A stretch of 64,000 nt of DNA from Prorocentrum cordatum (taxonomy: Eukaryota; Sar; Dinophyceae; Prorocentrales; Prorocentraceae). Location of the stretch: positions 270,342 to 334,341 of the forward strand of contig CAUYUJ010015738.1 in the NCBI GenBank assembly GCA_963575745.1, written 5' to 3'. Positions 31,506-41,785 of this stretch are shown here, piece by piece. Each line of letters begins with the position of its first letter. The stretch's first letter is position 1. The notes below the pieces were generated by a model. The model did not search any database. It was not told where the DNA came from and saw only the letters and a list, made by a program, of their open reading frames with translations. Made by a program: the position numbers and the translations under genes.

Positions 31506-31819
31506 AGACAACTACAGACAGCCCAGCGCGGATCTAAGACATCCGCGTGGAGCGACAAACGCTCGTGCTTACGGCCTTCCTCTTCCCTGAGAAAACCTGA
31601 AAAAAAAACATTGTCTGAGAAAACCGAGAAAACCTTTTCTTCTCTTTCTTCTTCTCTGAGAAAACTGAGAAAAAACCTTGTCCCGATGCTTTCGGGACGC
31701 CCGATGTCCGGGAACGTGCCTGGGCCCGCGCCAAAGGGTCGCACTGGCGGAGGGCCCCTCATACGTGCCGTCGACCTCTCCGTGCCGGCTCCCTGCACCT
31801 GCCCCACCCCGACGCACAA

Positions 31820-32045
31820 AGAGAATTGCCCTCCTCCTCCTCCTCCTCCTCCTCCTCCGCCTCATCCCCCTCCTCCTCCTCGTCCTCCTCCTCCTGCTCC
31901 TCCTCCGCCTCATCCCCCTCCTCGTCCTCCTCGTCCTCCTCCTCCTCCTCCTCCTCCTCCTCCTCCTCCTCTTCCTCCGCCTCCTCCTCCTCCTCCGCCT
32001 CCTCCTCCTCCTCCTCCTCCTGCTACTCCTCCACCCTTCTCCTCC
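31820..32045. repeat. CTC/TCC array
   Basis: (CTC)n with CGC and GTC variants. Array artefact ORFs on both strands. Confidence 0.9.
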
Positions 32046-32190
32046 CCCCGCCCTCTCACGCCCGCTCTCCTCTCGCCGCCGACGGCCCCGCCGCGCCTGC
32101 GGCGCCAGCTGATGCGGCGGCGCCGCCATCCTGGTGGGCACGACCTGCGGGGAGTGGGGGCAGGACCAGTCAGCATCATTGAAGAGGCCC

Positions 32191-32338
32191 CAGGACACAC
32201 AAAGAAACGCACACAAATAAAACTATTCCCCATAGTTCCCATATGTTTGGGGTGTTCGTCTTCCCCGCCACTTCCCATAGCTTCCCATATTTTGCGGGCA
32301 ATCGACGATTCATGGTGTCTGTGTGTTTTCCCTCCTGA
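32191..32338 (+). repeat. GGGACACAC...TTCCCTCCTGA repeat, copy 3
   Basis: CAGGACACACAAAGAAACGC at left, GTTCGTCTTCCCCGCCACTT inside, GTGTTTTCCCTCCTGA at right. Confidence 0.75.
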
Positions 32339-32349
32339 ATCATGGCTGC

Positions 32350-32516
32350 CCCAAGACGCAACACGCAACCCGCAGCGTGTCGACACGGAGCTCCACACGG
32401 AGATTGAAAACGTACACGCTCAGCACGACACGTTCGCCAAAACGTGGACCGGCACGTGCCGAGCCAACACGCGGCGTGTCAACACGGACGCTCTGAACAC
32501 GGCACGCGTTGCGTTT
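32350..32516. repeat. CACGCAACCC...ACGCGTTGCG repeat, copy 2
   Basis: Longer and richer in (AC)ACGG motifs than the copy at the 3' end of the phosphodiesterase gene. Confidence 0.7.
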
Positions 32517-32534
32517 CAACACGGGCGTGTCGGT

Positions 32535-32706
32535 CGGGTCGGGCGAAAAGGGGGGATAGCAAAGGGGGGGTTTGAGAATCAGCTCACGCAGCTGATTTTC
32601 CCGCGGCCATGTATCGAGGAATGGGCCCCTCGGTGAGGCCGAAACCAGCTGCATGCAGCAAATTTCGTACCCCCCCTTTCCCTATCCCCCCCTTTCGCCC
32701 GGCCCG
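32535..32706. mobile_element. GGGCGAAAGGGGGGATAG TIR element, copy 1
   Basis: Left GGGCGAAAAGGGGGGATAGC. Right CCTATCCCCCCCTTTCGCCC. Interior contains CAGCTCACGCAGCTGA and CAGCTGCATGCAGCA palindromes. Confidence 0.75.
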
Positions 32707-32721
32707 AGTCGGGGAAGCTCA

Positions 32722-32880
32722 GATCAGCACCGCATCGACAAATCGGATCGAATCGGATTGTGTATTGGATGGGGTGGCATCGGCACGGAGTCAAGACCCA
32801 GTCGCATCGGCCGCAGACCTCGGGCCGCATCGGATCGCTGGAACACCAGAATCGAGCCGGATCTGGCTGACCAGAATCTA
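32722..32880. repeat. ATCGGATCGAATCG-rich repeat, copy 2
   Basis: AAATCGGATCGAATCGGATT, GGGCCGCATCGGATCGCTGG, ACCAGAATC. Shared with 46690-46860, where the block order is the same. Confidence 0.6.
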
Positions 32881-32890
32881 TTGAAGGGGC

Positions 32891-33027
32891 CACAGGACAC
32901 ACAAATAAATACACACAAATCCCAATATTTTTTATGGGTTTTTGTCTTCCCCCCCACTTCCCATATTTTGGCAAATTTTCCTGGGAGTCGACGATAAATT
33001 GTGTCTGTGTGTTTCTTTCCCTCCTGA
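32891..33027 (+). repeat. GGGACACAC...TTCCCTCCTGA repeat, copy 4
   Basis: CACAGGACACACAAATAAAT to TTTCTTTCCCTCCTGA. The cleanest copy of the family. Confidence 0.8.
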
Positions 33028-33060
33028 CCTATTGAGGCGGATCGATCCGATCGAACTGGG

Positions 33061-33137
33061 CCCCCACTTCCCGTATGTTTGCATATTTTCCTGGGAGTCG
33101 ACGATAAATTGTGTCTGTGTGTTTCTTTCCCTCCTGT
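33061..33137 (+). repeat. GGGACACAC...TTCCCTCCTGA repeat, 3' half (copy 5)
   Basis: Repeats the last 77 bp of copy 4 almost exactly (CATATTTTCCTGGGAGTCGA, CGATAAATTGTGTCTGTGTG). Looks like a recent local duplication. Confidence 0.8.
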
Positions 33138-33350
33138 CGGGAGCGGCCAAGAGGGGGGTGTGCAAGAGGGGGGGGTGCAAGAGGGGGGGGTGCAAATCAT
33201 GACCGGCGGCATGTGCGCGGCCCAGCGGGGGGGCCAGGGACGTAATGAAATAAGAAGAGGCGCCATGAAATCTGGGGAAATATCATGGCCCCCGCCATGA
33301 TATCCACCCCCCCTAGTCATCACCCCCCTCTTTGCCGCTCCCGAGAAAGG
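33138..33350. mobile_element. GGGGGCGGCCAAGAGGGG TIR element, copy 2
   Basis: Left CGGGAGCGGCCAAGAGGGGG. Right CACCCCCCTCTTTGCCGCTC. Inner blocks GGCATGTGCGCGGCCCAG and GGGGAAATATCATGGCCCCC. Confidence 0.7.
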
Positions 33351-33474
33351 GGCCCCAGGGGGGGAGACCGGGCCACGGCCCTCCCGACGAGGGGGCCCAT
33401 GAAAGACCTCGTCGGGGACGGGTCCCCCGGCAGGCTCCCGCCCAGGCGAAGTCCCGCACGGCGCTCCCGCCCAG

Positions 33475-33910
33475 ACGAAGTCCCCGTCCTCGAACGAGTC
33501 CTCGTCCTCGTCCTCGTCCTCCTCCTCGTCCTCCTCCTCCTCCTCCTTATCCTGCTGCTTCTCCTCCTCCTCCTCCTCTTCCTCCTCCTCCTCTTCTTCC
33601 TCCTCCTCCTCTCCTTCTTTCCCCTCCCCCCATCCCCCGCGGATCCGCCACTCCCGGGTCGGGCGAACGGGGGGGATAGCAAAGGGGGGCTTTGAGAATC
33701 AGCTCACGCAGCTGATTTTCCCGGCGCCTCCTGGCGCCGGGAGGCGCCCATGTATCGAGGAATGGGGTCCTCGGTAGGGCCGAAACCAGCTGCATGCAGC
33801 AGATTTCGTACCCCCCCCTTTCCCAATCGAATCCATACGAAGTCCCCGTCCTCGAACGAGTCCTCGTCCTCGTCCTCGTCCTCCTCCTCGTCCTCCTCCT
33901 CCTCCTCCTT
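33475..33910. repeat. Direct duplication enclosing a second TIR element
   Basis: A 74-bp identical segment (starts ACGAAGTCCCCGTCCTCGAA) occurs at 33475-33548 and 33837-33910, an offset of 362 bp. Between them lies a second, right-truncated copy of the GGGCGAAAGGGGGG element (33656-33825). Confidence 0.8.
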
Positions 33911-34080
33911 CCTGCTCCTCCCTCTCTCCTCTGCTCCTCCTCCTCCTCCTCCCTCCTCCTCCTCCTCCTCCTCCTCCTCCTCCTCCTCTTCCCCCTCCTC
34001 CTCCTCCTTCTCCTCCTCCTCCTCCTCCTCCTCCTCCTCCTCCTCTCCTTCTTCTTCCTCCCCCGCGGATGCGCCACTCC
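33911..34080. repeat. CTC/TCC array
   Basis: Continuous CTC iterations. No gene. Confidence 0.9.
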
Positions 34081-34247
34081 CCACGCGCCCCCGCCCAGGC
34101 AAGAAAACACGCTCCCCCCAACTTCCTCGCTCGACCCTGGAGCCTCTCCGGGGCCCTCTGGGCTCGTGATGGGGGTGCTCTGGAGGCCGGGGGGGGGGGG
34201 GGCATCCCTGCAAAGCTTGGGGGCACCAGGGGCCATGGGTGAAGGGG

Positions 34248-34402
34248 AACTGGGACACACACATGAACAGACACAGAGAACCGAATTCCCCATATTGTCC
34301 CCTGTTGTCTGGGTTTGTGTCTTCCCCCCCCCACTTCCCATCTCTTCCAGTTTTTTCTGGGCAGCGGCGATTCATTGTGTCTGTGTGCTTTGGTCCCTCC
34401 TG
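34248..34402 (+). repeat. GGGACACAC...TTCCCTCCTGA repeat, copy 6
   Basis: GGAACTGGGACACACACATG at left. Ends GTGTGCTTTGGTCCCTCCTGA. Most like the copy at 3837. Confidence 0.7.
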
Positions 34403-34609
34403 AATGGGGCGCTGCTGGCAGCACCGGAGAGACGCGCTCTGGAAGGAGGGCCGCGGCAAGCCGAGGGGGCGCCCTCTGCCCTCTGGGCGGCCTGCTGGGG
34501 CGCCATCGCCGCCGCCTGCTGGGGCGCCATCGGGCTCGACGGCAGCTCGGGCGCCGGCGCAGCGTCGGGCCTCGGCCGGGGGGGGAGGAGCGAAGGGGAG
34601 GCCAGCGCA

Positions 34610-34745
34610 GGAAGGGAGGAGGAGGAGGAGGAGGAGGAGGAGGAGGAGGGGGAGGAGGAGGAGGAGAGGGGGAGGAGGGGGAGGAGGAGGGAGGAGGAGG
34701 AGGAGGAGGAGGAGAGGAGGAGGGAGGAGGAGGAGGAGGAGCGGG
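34610..34745. repeat. GGA/GAG array
   Basis: Purine triplet array with GGGGGAGG breaks. Confidence 0.9.
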
Positions 34746-35016
34746 CCGCGGAACGCTCTGTTTTCGCTCGTGGTCGTGTGTGGTCGTGGTCTGTCCTTCC
34801 CCCCCCCCTGGCCTCCTCCCCCCTCATGGCCTCCATGTGGGCCTCCCCCAAGGCCGCCTCGGCTTAATGACGTCCCTAAGCTGGGCGAATGTTCGTTATC
34901 CGTCTCTCATTTTTGTTCCACCTCTCTATATGTTTGTACACGTACCTCAATACCCCTATCTCTTTCTCTGTCGCCCACTCTGTTGTTCATCTCTCTGTGT
35001 GCCGATCTCTCGCCAG

Positions 35017-35236
35017 GCGCTTGAGTGTCCGAAGGCTCTGCATGGATTGGACGACGTGGCGTTGGTCTTTCAAGTGGCGAAGCACATCTTTACGACGGAT
35101 ACTTTGGAGGGCAGACCTTCGGCATTCGACGACTGCTTCTACTTGTGCGTGGAATCGCCAGGCGCGCTCGAGGCTCTTGCTGCGGCGCTGCATATGTGGA
35201 CGACAATGACAATACAAGCTCGCCAAAATGGCTGAA
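35017..35236 (+). CDS. Uncharacterised exon-like coding stretch
   Basis: After a pyrimidine-rich run (34900-35010) ending CTCTCGCCAG|G, a frame reads ALECPKALHGLDDVALVFQV, then AKHIFTTDTLEGRPSAFDDC, then FYLCVESPGALEALAAALHM, and stops at 35236. Composition is balanced and helical, unlike the surrounding arrays, and the acceptor-like junction suggests a 3' exon. I do not recognise the family. Downstream, other frames (35357-36070, for example TWLDAIADTVIIQQ and YALNAGICLQRLTHQFVIDT) also look protein-like but are frame-broken, so this may be a decayed gene. Confidence 0.4.
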
Positions 35237-35929
35237 CGAACATTTCATCGAGTCTGCGTAACGTTTCGGAGGACCTACGCGATAGCAGCCACCGATGATG
35301 CACTTGGGAGTGAATTGCACATAAACTGACAAACTTCGGCATGCAAATGTCACGGGATGAGTTTTGCCAGAAGTTGCGAGCAGTACCTCTCGGCAGCTTG
35401 CGAGCTACACAGGACGACTCGCCGCTCACGACGACGGGGCGGCAGCACTTCGATGCTACTTGGAGGACTTCTGCGGCTATCTCAGACCTGGCTGGACGCT
35501 ATCGCGGACACGGTCATCATTCAGCAGAGCACACAGCCGGCTGCGATCAAGCACATCAAGATGGCCAGCACTCTATTGCCTCGGTTGTATGCGCTCAACG
35601 CTGGCATCTGTCTTCAAAGGCTGACGCATCAGTTCGTCATCGACACAGTTGCGTTTTCGAGTGGAAATACGTCAGGAAGTCCATCTGCCCAGGAGCCGGT
35701 GGTGATCTTACTGGGCCCGGACAAGTGGTTCCTGCGACACCGGGTGAAAAAACTCCTACGACACTGGGCAAAGGACTCCAAGCAGCAGCTTCGCAACTTT
35801 GGCCACATCATCGCCTCTCTTGCGCACAAAGCCAATCGAGCATCAGGGAACACATCGAGAGCAGACACACTGGCAGGCATTATTGGCTGGCAAGGAGCTG
35901 GCGCAGGTGATCGCCATGAGGGTCACGGA

Positions 35930-36400
35930 AGGTTCGCACCAGGCATCCACCTATCTCTTCACGACAACAAGTCGATGAGGGATTCCATTCGCATTCAGGA
36001 CGGCGCAGAGCTTGTTAGCCTTATCGATCATTGGACAACTTGCAAACAAGTCTTCGAGCTCAGTGATTGAAACAAGGACGTACCTCGGGATCGGCATCGC
36101 CGCCTGTACGTTCTTTCAGTTCGTGAGATTAGCCTTTGAGGTTAATTCAGGAGGTGTTTCTGGTGACCCACTTTCGCGATGGTGGCAGATGGCCTAACCA
36201 AGAGTATTATCTCAGAAATCCTGTACGACCTCATCACCTACGGCTACTGGCGACCTGAAGCGAAGCGTATCGAGCATCCCATTGCAAGCATCGACACCCC
36301 GTCCATCACTGTCACCGAGAATGACCTCAGAAGCATGAAACCGATTTGGGCAGAATCACCGTCTGTATACATGGCTTCGGGGTTACAGAGCACGGACTAA
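35930..36400 (+). pseudogene. Copia-type RNase H / pol 3' end fragment
   Basis: Contains HDNKSMRDSI, then RWWQMADGLTKSI followed by LYDLITYGYWRPEAKRIEHP. The ADGLTK-type signature is the conserved tail of Copia pol RNase H. The fragment lies in two frames, and no RT or integrase is seen upstream. A separate insertion from the 22-28 kb element, in the opposite orientation. Confidence 0.6.
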
Positions 36401-37480
36401 AGGCAAGTGCTGTCATACTATGAGACGTGATGATTCATGTGTAAGTATCAGGTAAATCAGGGCCCTGACTACGGATATCAGCTTTGACCTCAGCTACTGC
36501 CAGAAGATTTGCTGCTGTGTTCTTGGCTATGCATGAACCGTATGCTCCAGAGATGGCTATCTCCTAGCTCATGACGCTGCTGACCTAACTGGATTGCTTT
36601 GCTGCCCTGACTTCTACTGCATCGATAAGCTCGATCCCGTCAATTTCACGTACCCGAGGTTGAACACAATTCCCGTAGGGGTCAGTAGATCCCCAACTCC
36701 GACATGTTACCATGAGTTCCCAGCTTCGCATTTGCCTGGCACTATACAGGACTTGTGTATCCTTCTTACGAGTCAGGAAGACCTGCGTCAGAACCCAGGT
36801 ATCCCCAGTCGAAGAAATAGGTAGACAAACACACTTCCTACAGTATGGGTCCGACCGCAAGAGATCTTCCACAAGACACCTTCCACAAGAAACCCAACCC
36901 TGAGACCCCAGGACGTCCATCGACAGATGGTTTGGGAACGTCACGCTGTCCATCGCAAAACCATCGAAACCCAAGAAACCCAGGGCACCCTGGAGGCACG
37001 CAGGGTGTGGCTTGGCATGGGCTTCCACTGTACATCATAATTCAGACGGTTCCCTTCGGACGCGGCACCCGGGGGACACATTCACAAACCAAGAGAGAAC
37101 CTTTGGGCACAGGCCCTTTCTGGCAAAAGACGACCCTGGGCACGGGTGTTTCCGGGGAGGAGGAAAGCCTTGAGCTGCGGCGGAGGTCCAGGTCATTCTT
37201 CTCCCAGGAACGACAGAATCCAAAGTCGGACCAGCTCAGCGGGGGGGTCCCCGAGCTTCGGCTCTCCAGGCCTCTCCCGAGGCCAGCGGATGATCGCACC
37301 AAACCAAGCCAGGCGTCTGGTAGCGTTGCTGGGCTGCCCTGGCTGGGCGAACCTCTTGCAAGGGCGGTTCCTGGCGAAAGTCCACGAGCCGCGCCGGCCG
37401 TCAAATCCTCTCGACATGCTCTGGCACGAAAACACTTGAGCGTCAGGGAGAAAAGCATCTCACATGGGAGACGGGAGGTC
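36401..37480. other. Intergenic, no gene seen
   Basis: Mixed-complexity sequence with AAACCCAA/GAAACCCAGG motifs near 36890-36990. No coding family recognised. Confidence 0.5.
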
Positions 37481-37830
37481 GTTCCCTCCTCCTCCTCCTC
37501 CTCCTCCTCCTCCTCCTCCTCCTCCTCCTCCTCCTCCTCCTCCTCCTCCTCCTCCTCCTCCTCCCCTCCCCCTCCTCCTCCTCCTCCTCCTCCTCCTCCC
37601 CCTCCTCCCCTCCCCCTCCCCCTCCCCTCCCCCCCCCTCTCCCCTCCCCCCTCCCCCTCCCCCTCCCCCTCCCCCTCCCCTCCTCCTCCTCCTCCTCCTC
37701 CTCCTCCTCCTCCTCCTCCTCCTCCTCCTCCTCCTCCTCCTCCTCCTCCTCCTCCTCCTCCTCCTCCTCCTCCTCCTCCTCCTCCTCCTCCTCCTCCTCC
37801 TCCCTCCTCCTCCTCCCTCCGCTGCCCTGC
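37481..37830. repeat. Long CTC/CCT array
   Basis: About 330 bp of (CTC)n with a C-rich centre (37570-37680). The longest near-pure TCC tract in the window. Confidence 0.95.
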
Positions 37831-38049
37831 CCCTCCTCCCTTCTCACTTCTCCTTCCGCCCTTCTCCCTCCTCCTCCGTCCTCCTCTCCATCCCCTCCTC
37901 CCAGCCATCGGCCAAGTCACATCCCAGGCCTTTGAGAGACTTCTCGGATGGCTCTCCCACCGACGCGTGACGGCCCCAGATCAGCCCGAGCAACGGCGGA
38001 ACCGTCCTGGTGCGGCACTGGCCGATGGCATGGCCCATCCTAATCCTCC

Positions 38050-38180
38050 TCCGCCCCCTCGTCGTCCTCCTCCTCGTCCTCCTCCTCCTCCTCCTCCTCC
38101 TCCTCATCATCATCATCATCCTCCCCCTTCTCCTCCTCCTCCTCCTCCTCCTCCTCCTCCTCCTCCTCCTCCTCCTCCAC
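38050..38180. repeat. CTC array with CAT insert
   Basis: (CTC)n interrupted by ATCATCATCATC. Confidence 0.9.
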
Positions 38181-38282
38181 TTCTTTCCTTATAGACAACA
38201 AACTCCTCCCTCGCACCCCGAGGCCGCTCGAAAGGGCGGCCCGGGCGTTTCGCCTGAGACCTCCTCACCATTAATGACCTTG

Positions 38283-39090
38283 GTGCTTGAACATTGGCAA
38301 CAACTTCACACATGGAGGGGGGGCGTTTTCAAAAAGTGGCTCTCGCCTTGCCGCTGCGCCCGTTATGCTTAAGCGTTTGCACGAGCTTCATGGACTGAGG
38401 GCGGATCGTTCTCAAAATGCGGCTCTCGCCTTAGCGCCGTCCGCATTCGTTGTACGATATTGGAAGAATTTCACGGATTGAAGGCGGGTCGCTTTCAACA
38501 TGCGGTTCTCGCCTTAGCATTGCGCACGATCGTCGCTTTCGAGGTGTTGAAGAGCTTCGAGGATTGAGGGCGGGTCGTTTTCAAAATGTGGCTCTCGCCT
38601 GAGCGCCGCCCGAATTCGTTTCTGATTATTTATGATTTGGGGGAAACTGCAAGTACTCCACGGATTCAAGGCGGCTCGGTTTCAAAAGGTGGCTCTCGCC
38701 TTCGCGCCGCGCACATTCGTGTTCAACAGTTGCAACAGCTTCACGGATTGATGGCAGCTCCTTTTGAAAATGTGGCTCTGATATTAGCCCCGCGCGAAGT
38801 TTTACTGGTGTTCACGGATATCGTATCAAAAATATGGTGTATTGGGGTGGTTCAGGATTGTCAGGGCGCAACAGATAGGTTGATTCGCGGTGTTGAAATC
38901 CCAGGAAGGGTGGTATGGCGCGATTCTGGATCGCCAAGACGCGGCAATCAGGTTAACTCGTGGCGTTGCAATTGTTGGAATGATGTTTTGGCACGCTTCA
39001 AGATTTTCACACGGTTGTCCCCCTATCGGGGCAATTTCTTCAATGAGAACAATCCCTCTGCAGGGGCCTGCGAACAGGGAACTTGGATTG
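38283..39090 (+). repeat. Composite repeat: ~115-bp tandem units plus distal module, copy 1
   Basis: Units contain CACGGATTGAGGGCGG, TCGTTTTCAAAATGTGGCTC and TCGCCTTAGCGCCGCGC, about five copies from 38290 to 38840. A distal module (38880-39090) has GATTCGCGGTGTTGAAATCC and GGCGCGATTCTGGATCG. The same two-part structure recurs inverted at 56690-57240. Confidence 0.75.
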
Positions 39091-39119
39091 AGGGTATATT
39101 TCAATATCGTAGATGAGTT

Positions 39120-39600
39120 TTGGGTTTACATTGGTCCTCCTCCTCCTGCCCCTCCTGCTCCTCCTCCTCCTCCTTCCGCTCCTCTCCCCCCCTCCTCCTC
39201 CTCCTCCTCCTCCTCCTCCTCCTCCTCCTCCTCCTCCTCCTCCTCTTCATGAAGACTTGTTGTGCGCCGCACCGGGCGCGCCCCAACCTGCGCCCCAGCG
39301 CCCCCCCCCCGCGGCGCCTGTGGAAGCCGGCGCGGAAGTCTGGTATGTCCGCCATTGCCGACATTGCTGGCTGCCTCCGCGGAATGGGCCGTGCCGCGGG
39401 GGCCACGGCCAGCAGCGCCACCGCCGCTTCCTCCACCTCTTCGTCCGCCTCCTCCTCCTCCTCCTCCTCCTCCTCCTCCTCCTCCTCCTCCTCCTCCTCC
39501 TTTTTCTCCTCCTTATCATCCTCCTCCTTCTACTTCTCCTCCTCCTCCTCTTCTTCTCCTCCTCCTCCTCTTCCTTCGGATTCCTTCGGATTCAAGGGCA
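39120..39600. repeat. CTC arrays flanking a GC-rich centre
   Basis: (CTC)n at 39140-39245 and 39430-39580. GC-rich unique sequence between them carries no supported gene. Confidence 0.85.
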
Positions 39601-39745
39601 GGTGCTCCGCGCCACAGGGCTGCAAGACACAGGGCGTGAGGCAGAATAGAAAGCAGCGGGGCGCGCCTGACGTGTGGTCGTCGAAGCCGCCGAGACAGCG
39701 GCAGCGACAGTCACACCGCGACACGACAGGCGGCTCACCGCTGGA

Positions 39746-39754
39746 TACACACAA

Positions 39755-39804
<50 letters not shown>
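39746..39804. repeat. (AC)n(AT)n(AC)n microsatellite
   Basis: ACACAC, then about 14 AT repeats, then ACACACACAC. The AT core is self-complementary. Confidence 0.9.
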
Positions 39805-39805
<1 letters not shown>

Positions 39806-40076
39806 TTTTTGTTTGCGTCGGCGGCTGGGCAGACGGTGACTGCTCCGGCAGATTGGCAACAGGGGACACGCCGCATGCAAACAAAAACCGAGATTAACAG
39901 AGGAAAAAGGAGGAGCCCCGGCGACAGGAAGAGAGGAGGCCGGGCCCACTCGGAGTCGCCGACTGCAGGGGAGCGCGGGGGGGGGGGGACCAGCGCTGGC
40001 ACTGAGCTGCACTGGGCTGCACTGAAGCCGGGGGCAGCGCGGCCCAGCAGACGGAGCGGCGGATGTGAAGGGGCCC

Positions 40077-40227
40077 CAGGACACACAAATAAGTACACAC
40101 AAATAACAGGAATCCCGATATTCTTCCATATTTTCTGGTTTCTGTCTTCCCCACCACCTCCCATGTTTTCCCATATCTTCCTGGGAGTCGACGATGACTT
40201 GTGCCCGTGTGTTTCTTTCCCTCCTGA
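40077..40227 (+). repeat. GGGACACAC...TTCCCTCCTGA repeat, copy 7
   Basis: CAGGACACACAAATAAGTAC at left. Ends GTTTCTTTCCCTCCTGA. Confidence 0.75.
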
Positions 40228-40543
40228 GGATGGGGGAGCCGCACGAGCGCACCAGCAGCCGCGACCCAGCGAGCCGCAGGGCGCGGGGCCCCGGGAGAGG
40301 AGCGGACGCGCCGAGACCGAGGGGGCCCGCGAGGCCCGGGGATGGGGTTGGCGGGCCGTGGCACGTCGGCGGGGCGGGCGCCTGCGGCCGCGGAGGGGCC
40401 ACGCGGGAAGGGGAGCGGCGGACCCCGGGGGGGAGGGGGCGCGGGCGCAGACCCAAAGGGCCAACAGAAAAACGCTGGGCGAGGTGCGACGGCGGCGGCG
40501 GCAGCCAGAGCACCAGCAGCCGGTGTCGGGGCGGGCGGCCTTG

Positions 40544-40682
40544 GGGGAACAAAACGTGGCATAAACATAACAACTCGGAGGTCCGCGCGCGCTCCGCGCG
40601 CCAGGGAGGGGAGGTCCAGCGCCGATCCGAGCAATCCGCGCGGACCTCCGAGTTTTTATGTTTATGCCACTTCTTGTTCCCC
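40544..40682. mobile_element. TAAACATAA / TCCGCGCGGAT element, best copy
   Basis: 139 bp with about 44-bp arms. Left GGGGAACAAAACGTGGCATA, then AACATAACAACTCGGAGGTC, then CGCGCG. The right arm is the reverse complement with two or three mismatches (GGACCTCCGAG, TTTTATGTTTATGCCAC, TTCTTGTTCCCC). Nearly the whole element folds on itself. Confidence 0.85.
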
Positions 40683-40906
40683 TGTAGGCCTGGAAACCAG
40701 GCGCGCAGACGGGCGAGGCACTGGCAGCGCCGCGAATGCCGCCCGGCCGGCGGCAGCCCGGCAAAGCCCCCGCGGGGTGCACCAGGCGGAGGCCGAGCAA
40801 AACCTGCGGGAGGCCGACGAGCCCCTTATGGCCGAAGCAGGGGCCAGGAACGGCGGCGCGGGGCACCCCGGGCGGGGAGGCGGGGAACGGCCTGGAAGCC
40901 ACGAGT

Positions 40907-41084
40907 ACAGTCGGGGCGTTGACCTAAGGAACCCTAAATAAGGAACGAGGCCCCTTTTTTTCCATAAGTTAACCCTCGATTTCCTCTCGAAAACAGAAGG
41001 AAAGCCTGAGGCGAGCTGCGAAAGACTTAAGGAACACGGAGCCCCTTCCCAACGAAAAGGGTTCCTTCTTCAGGGCCCCGACTG
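40907..41084. mobile_element. ACAGTCGGGGC TIR element, copy 1 (178 bp)
   Basis: Left ACAGTCGGGGCGTTGACCTA then AGGAACCCTAAATAAGG. Right AAGGGTTCCTTCTTCAGGGC then CCCGACTG. Two more copies at 43051-43228 and 53955-54132 have the same length. Confidence 0.85.
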
Positions 41085-41525
41085 GAGGCGGCAAGACCAG
41101 CCGACAGGGACAGGGCCCACCCCGGGGCAGGGCAGCCACGGCGGCGAGCGGCGAGAGCCACCGAGGGGCGGCGAGAGGCCCCACGAATGGCATGGGGGAG
41201 CGGAGGGCCTGTGCGCAGCACGGCGCCACGGGGCCAGGGCCGCGGGGCAGACCGCGGGCGGCGAGAGGAAGCAGGCCCCGAGCGGAAGCTGGAGGCCTGC
41301 GGGGGGGAGCACCGAACAGAGTGAACGAGCCACGAGGGCAGAGGGGGGAAAGGGCAGCAACCAGGGGGGCCACTGCACAGAGCCTAGGGATGCCAAACTC
41401 AGAACAGGTCGAGGTGACGGGGCAGCTGCGCGAGAGCTGCCAGCGGTGGCTGCTGGAGGCTGACCAGCACTGGCGGGACGGGTCATTGCTCGGCCATCCA
41501 GGGAAGCCCAGAGGCGAGAACAAGT
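41085..41525. other. GC-rich, no gene seen
   Basis: Unique GC-rich sequence between a TIR element and the ACAG array. No coding family recognised. Confidence 0.5.
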
Positions 41526-41549
41526 GACAAACAAACAAATTCACAGACT

Positions 41550-41613
<64 letters not shown>

Positions 41614-41614
41614 C

Positions 41615-41671
<57 letters not shown>

Positions 41672-41672
41672 A

Positions 41673-41703
<31 letters not shown>

Positions 41704-41785
41704 AAGACACACAGACACACAGACACACACGCACACAGACACACACACACACACACACATACACACATACACACACACACACTCC
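41526..41785. repeat. (ACAG)n then (AC)n array
   Basis: About 45 tandem ACAG tetramers, with AAAG and CACAC variants, grading into (AC)n from 41710. Confidence 0.95.

Noticed and set aside
35222-35233. 12-nt exact match to the DinoSL core (GCCAAAATGGCT)
   Set aside because: The rest of the leader does not match, the core is nearly palindromic, and it overlaps a plus-strand coding stretch.
37443-38194. Very long ORFs rich in Pro, Glu, Ser or Leu (also at 2052, 8476, 16295, 17144, 19769, 33547, 54159)
   Set aside because: They are all six readings of (GGA)n/(TCC)n arrays and are open on both strands because the triplet contains no stop.
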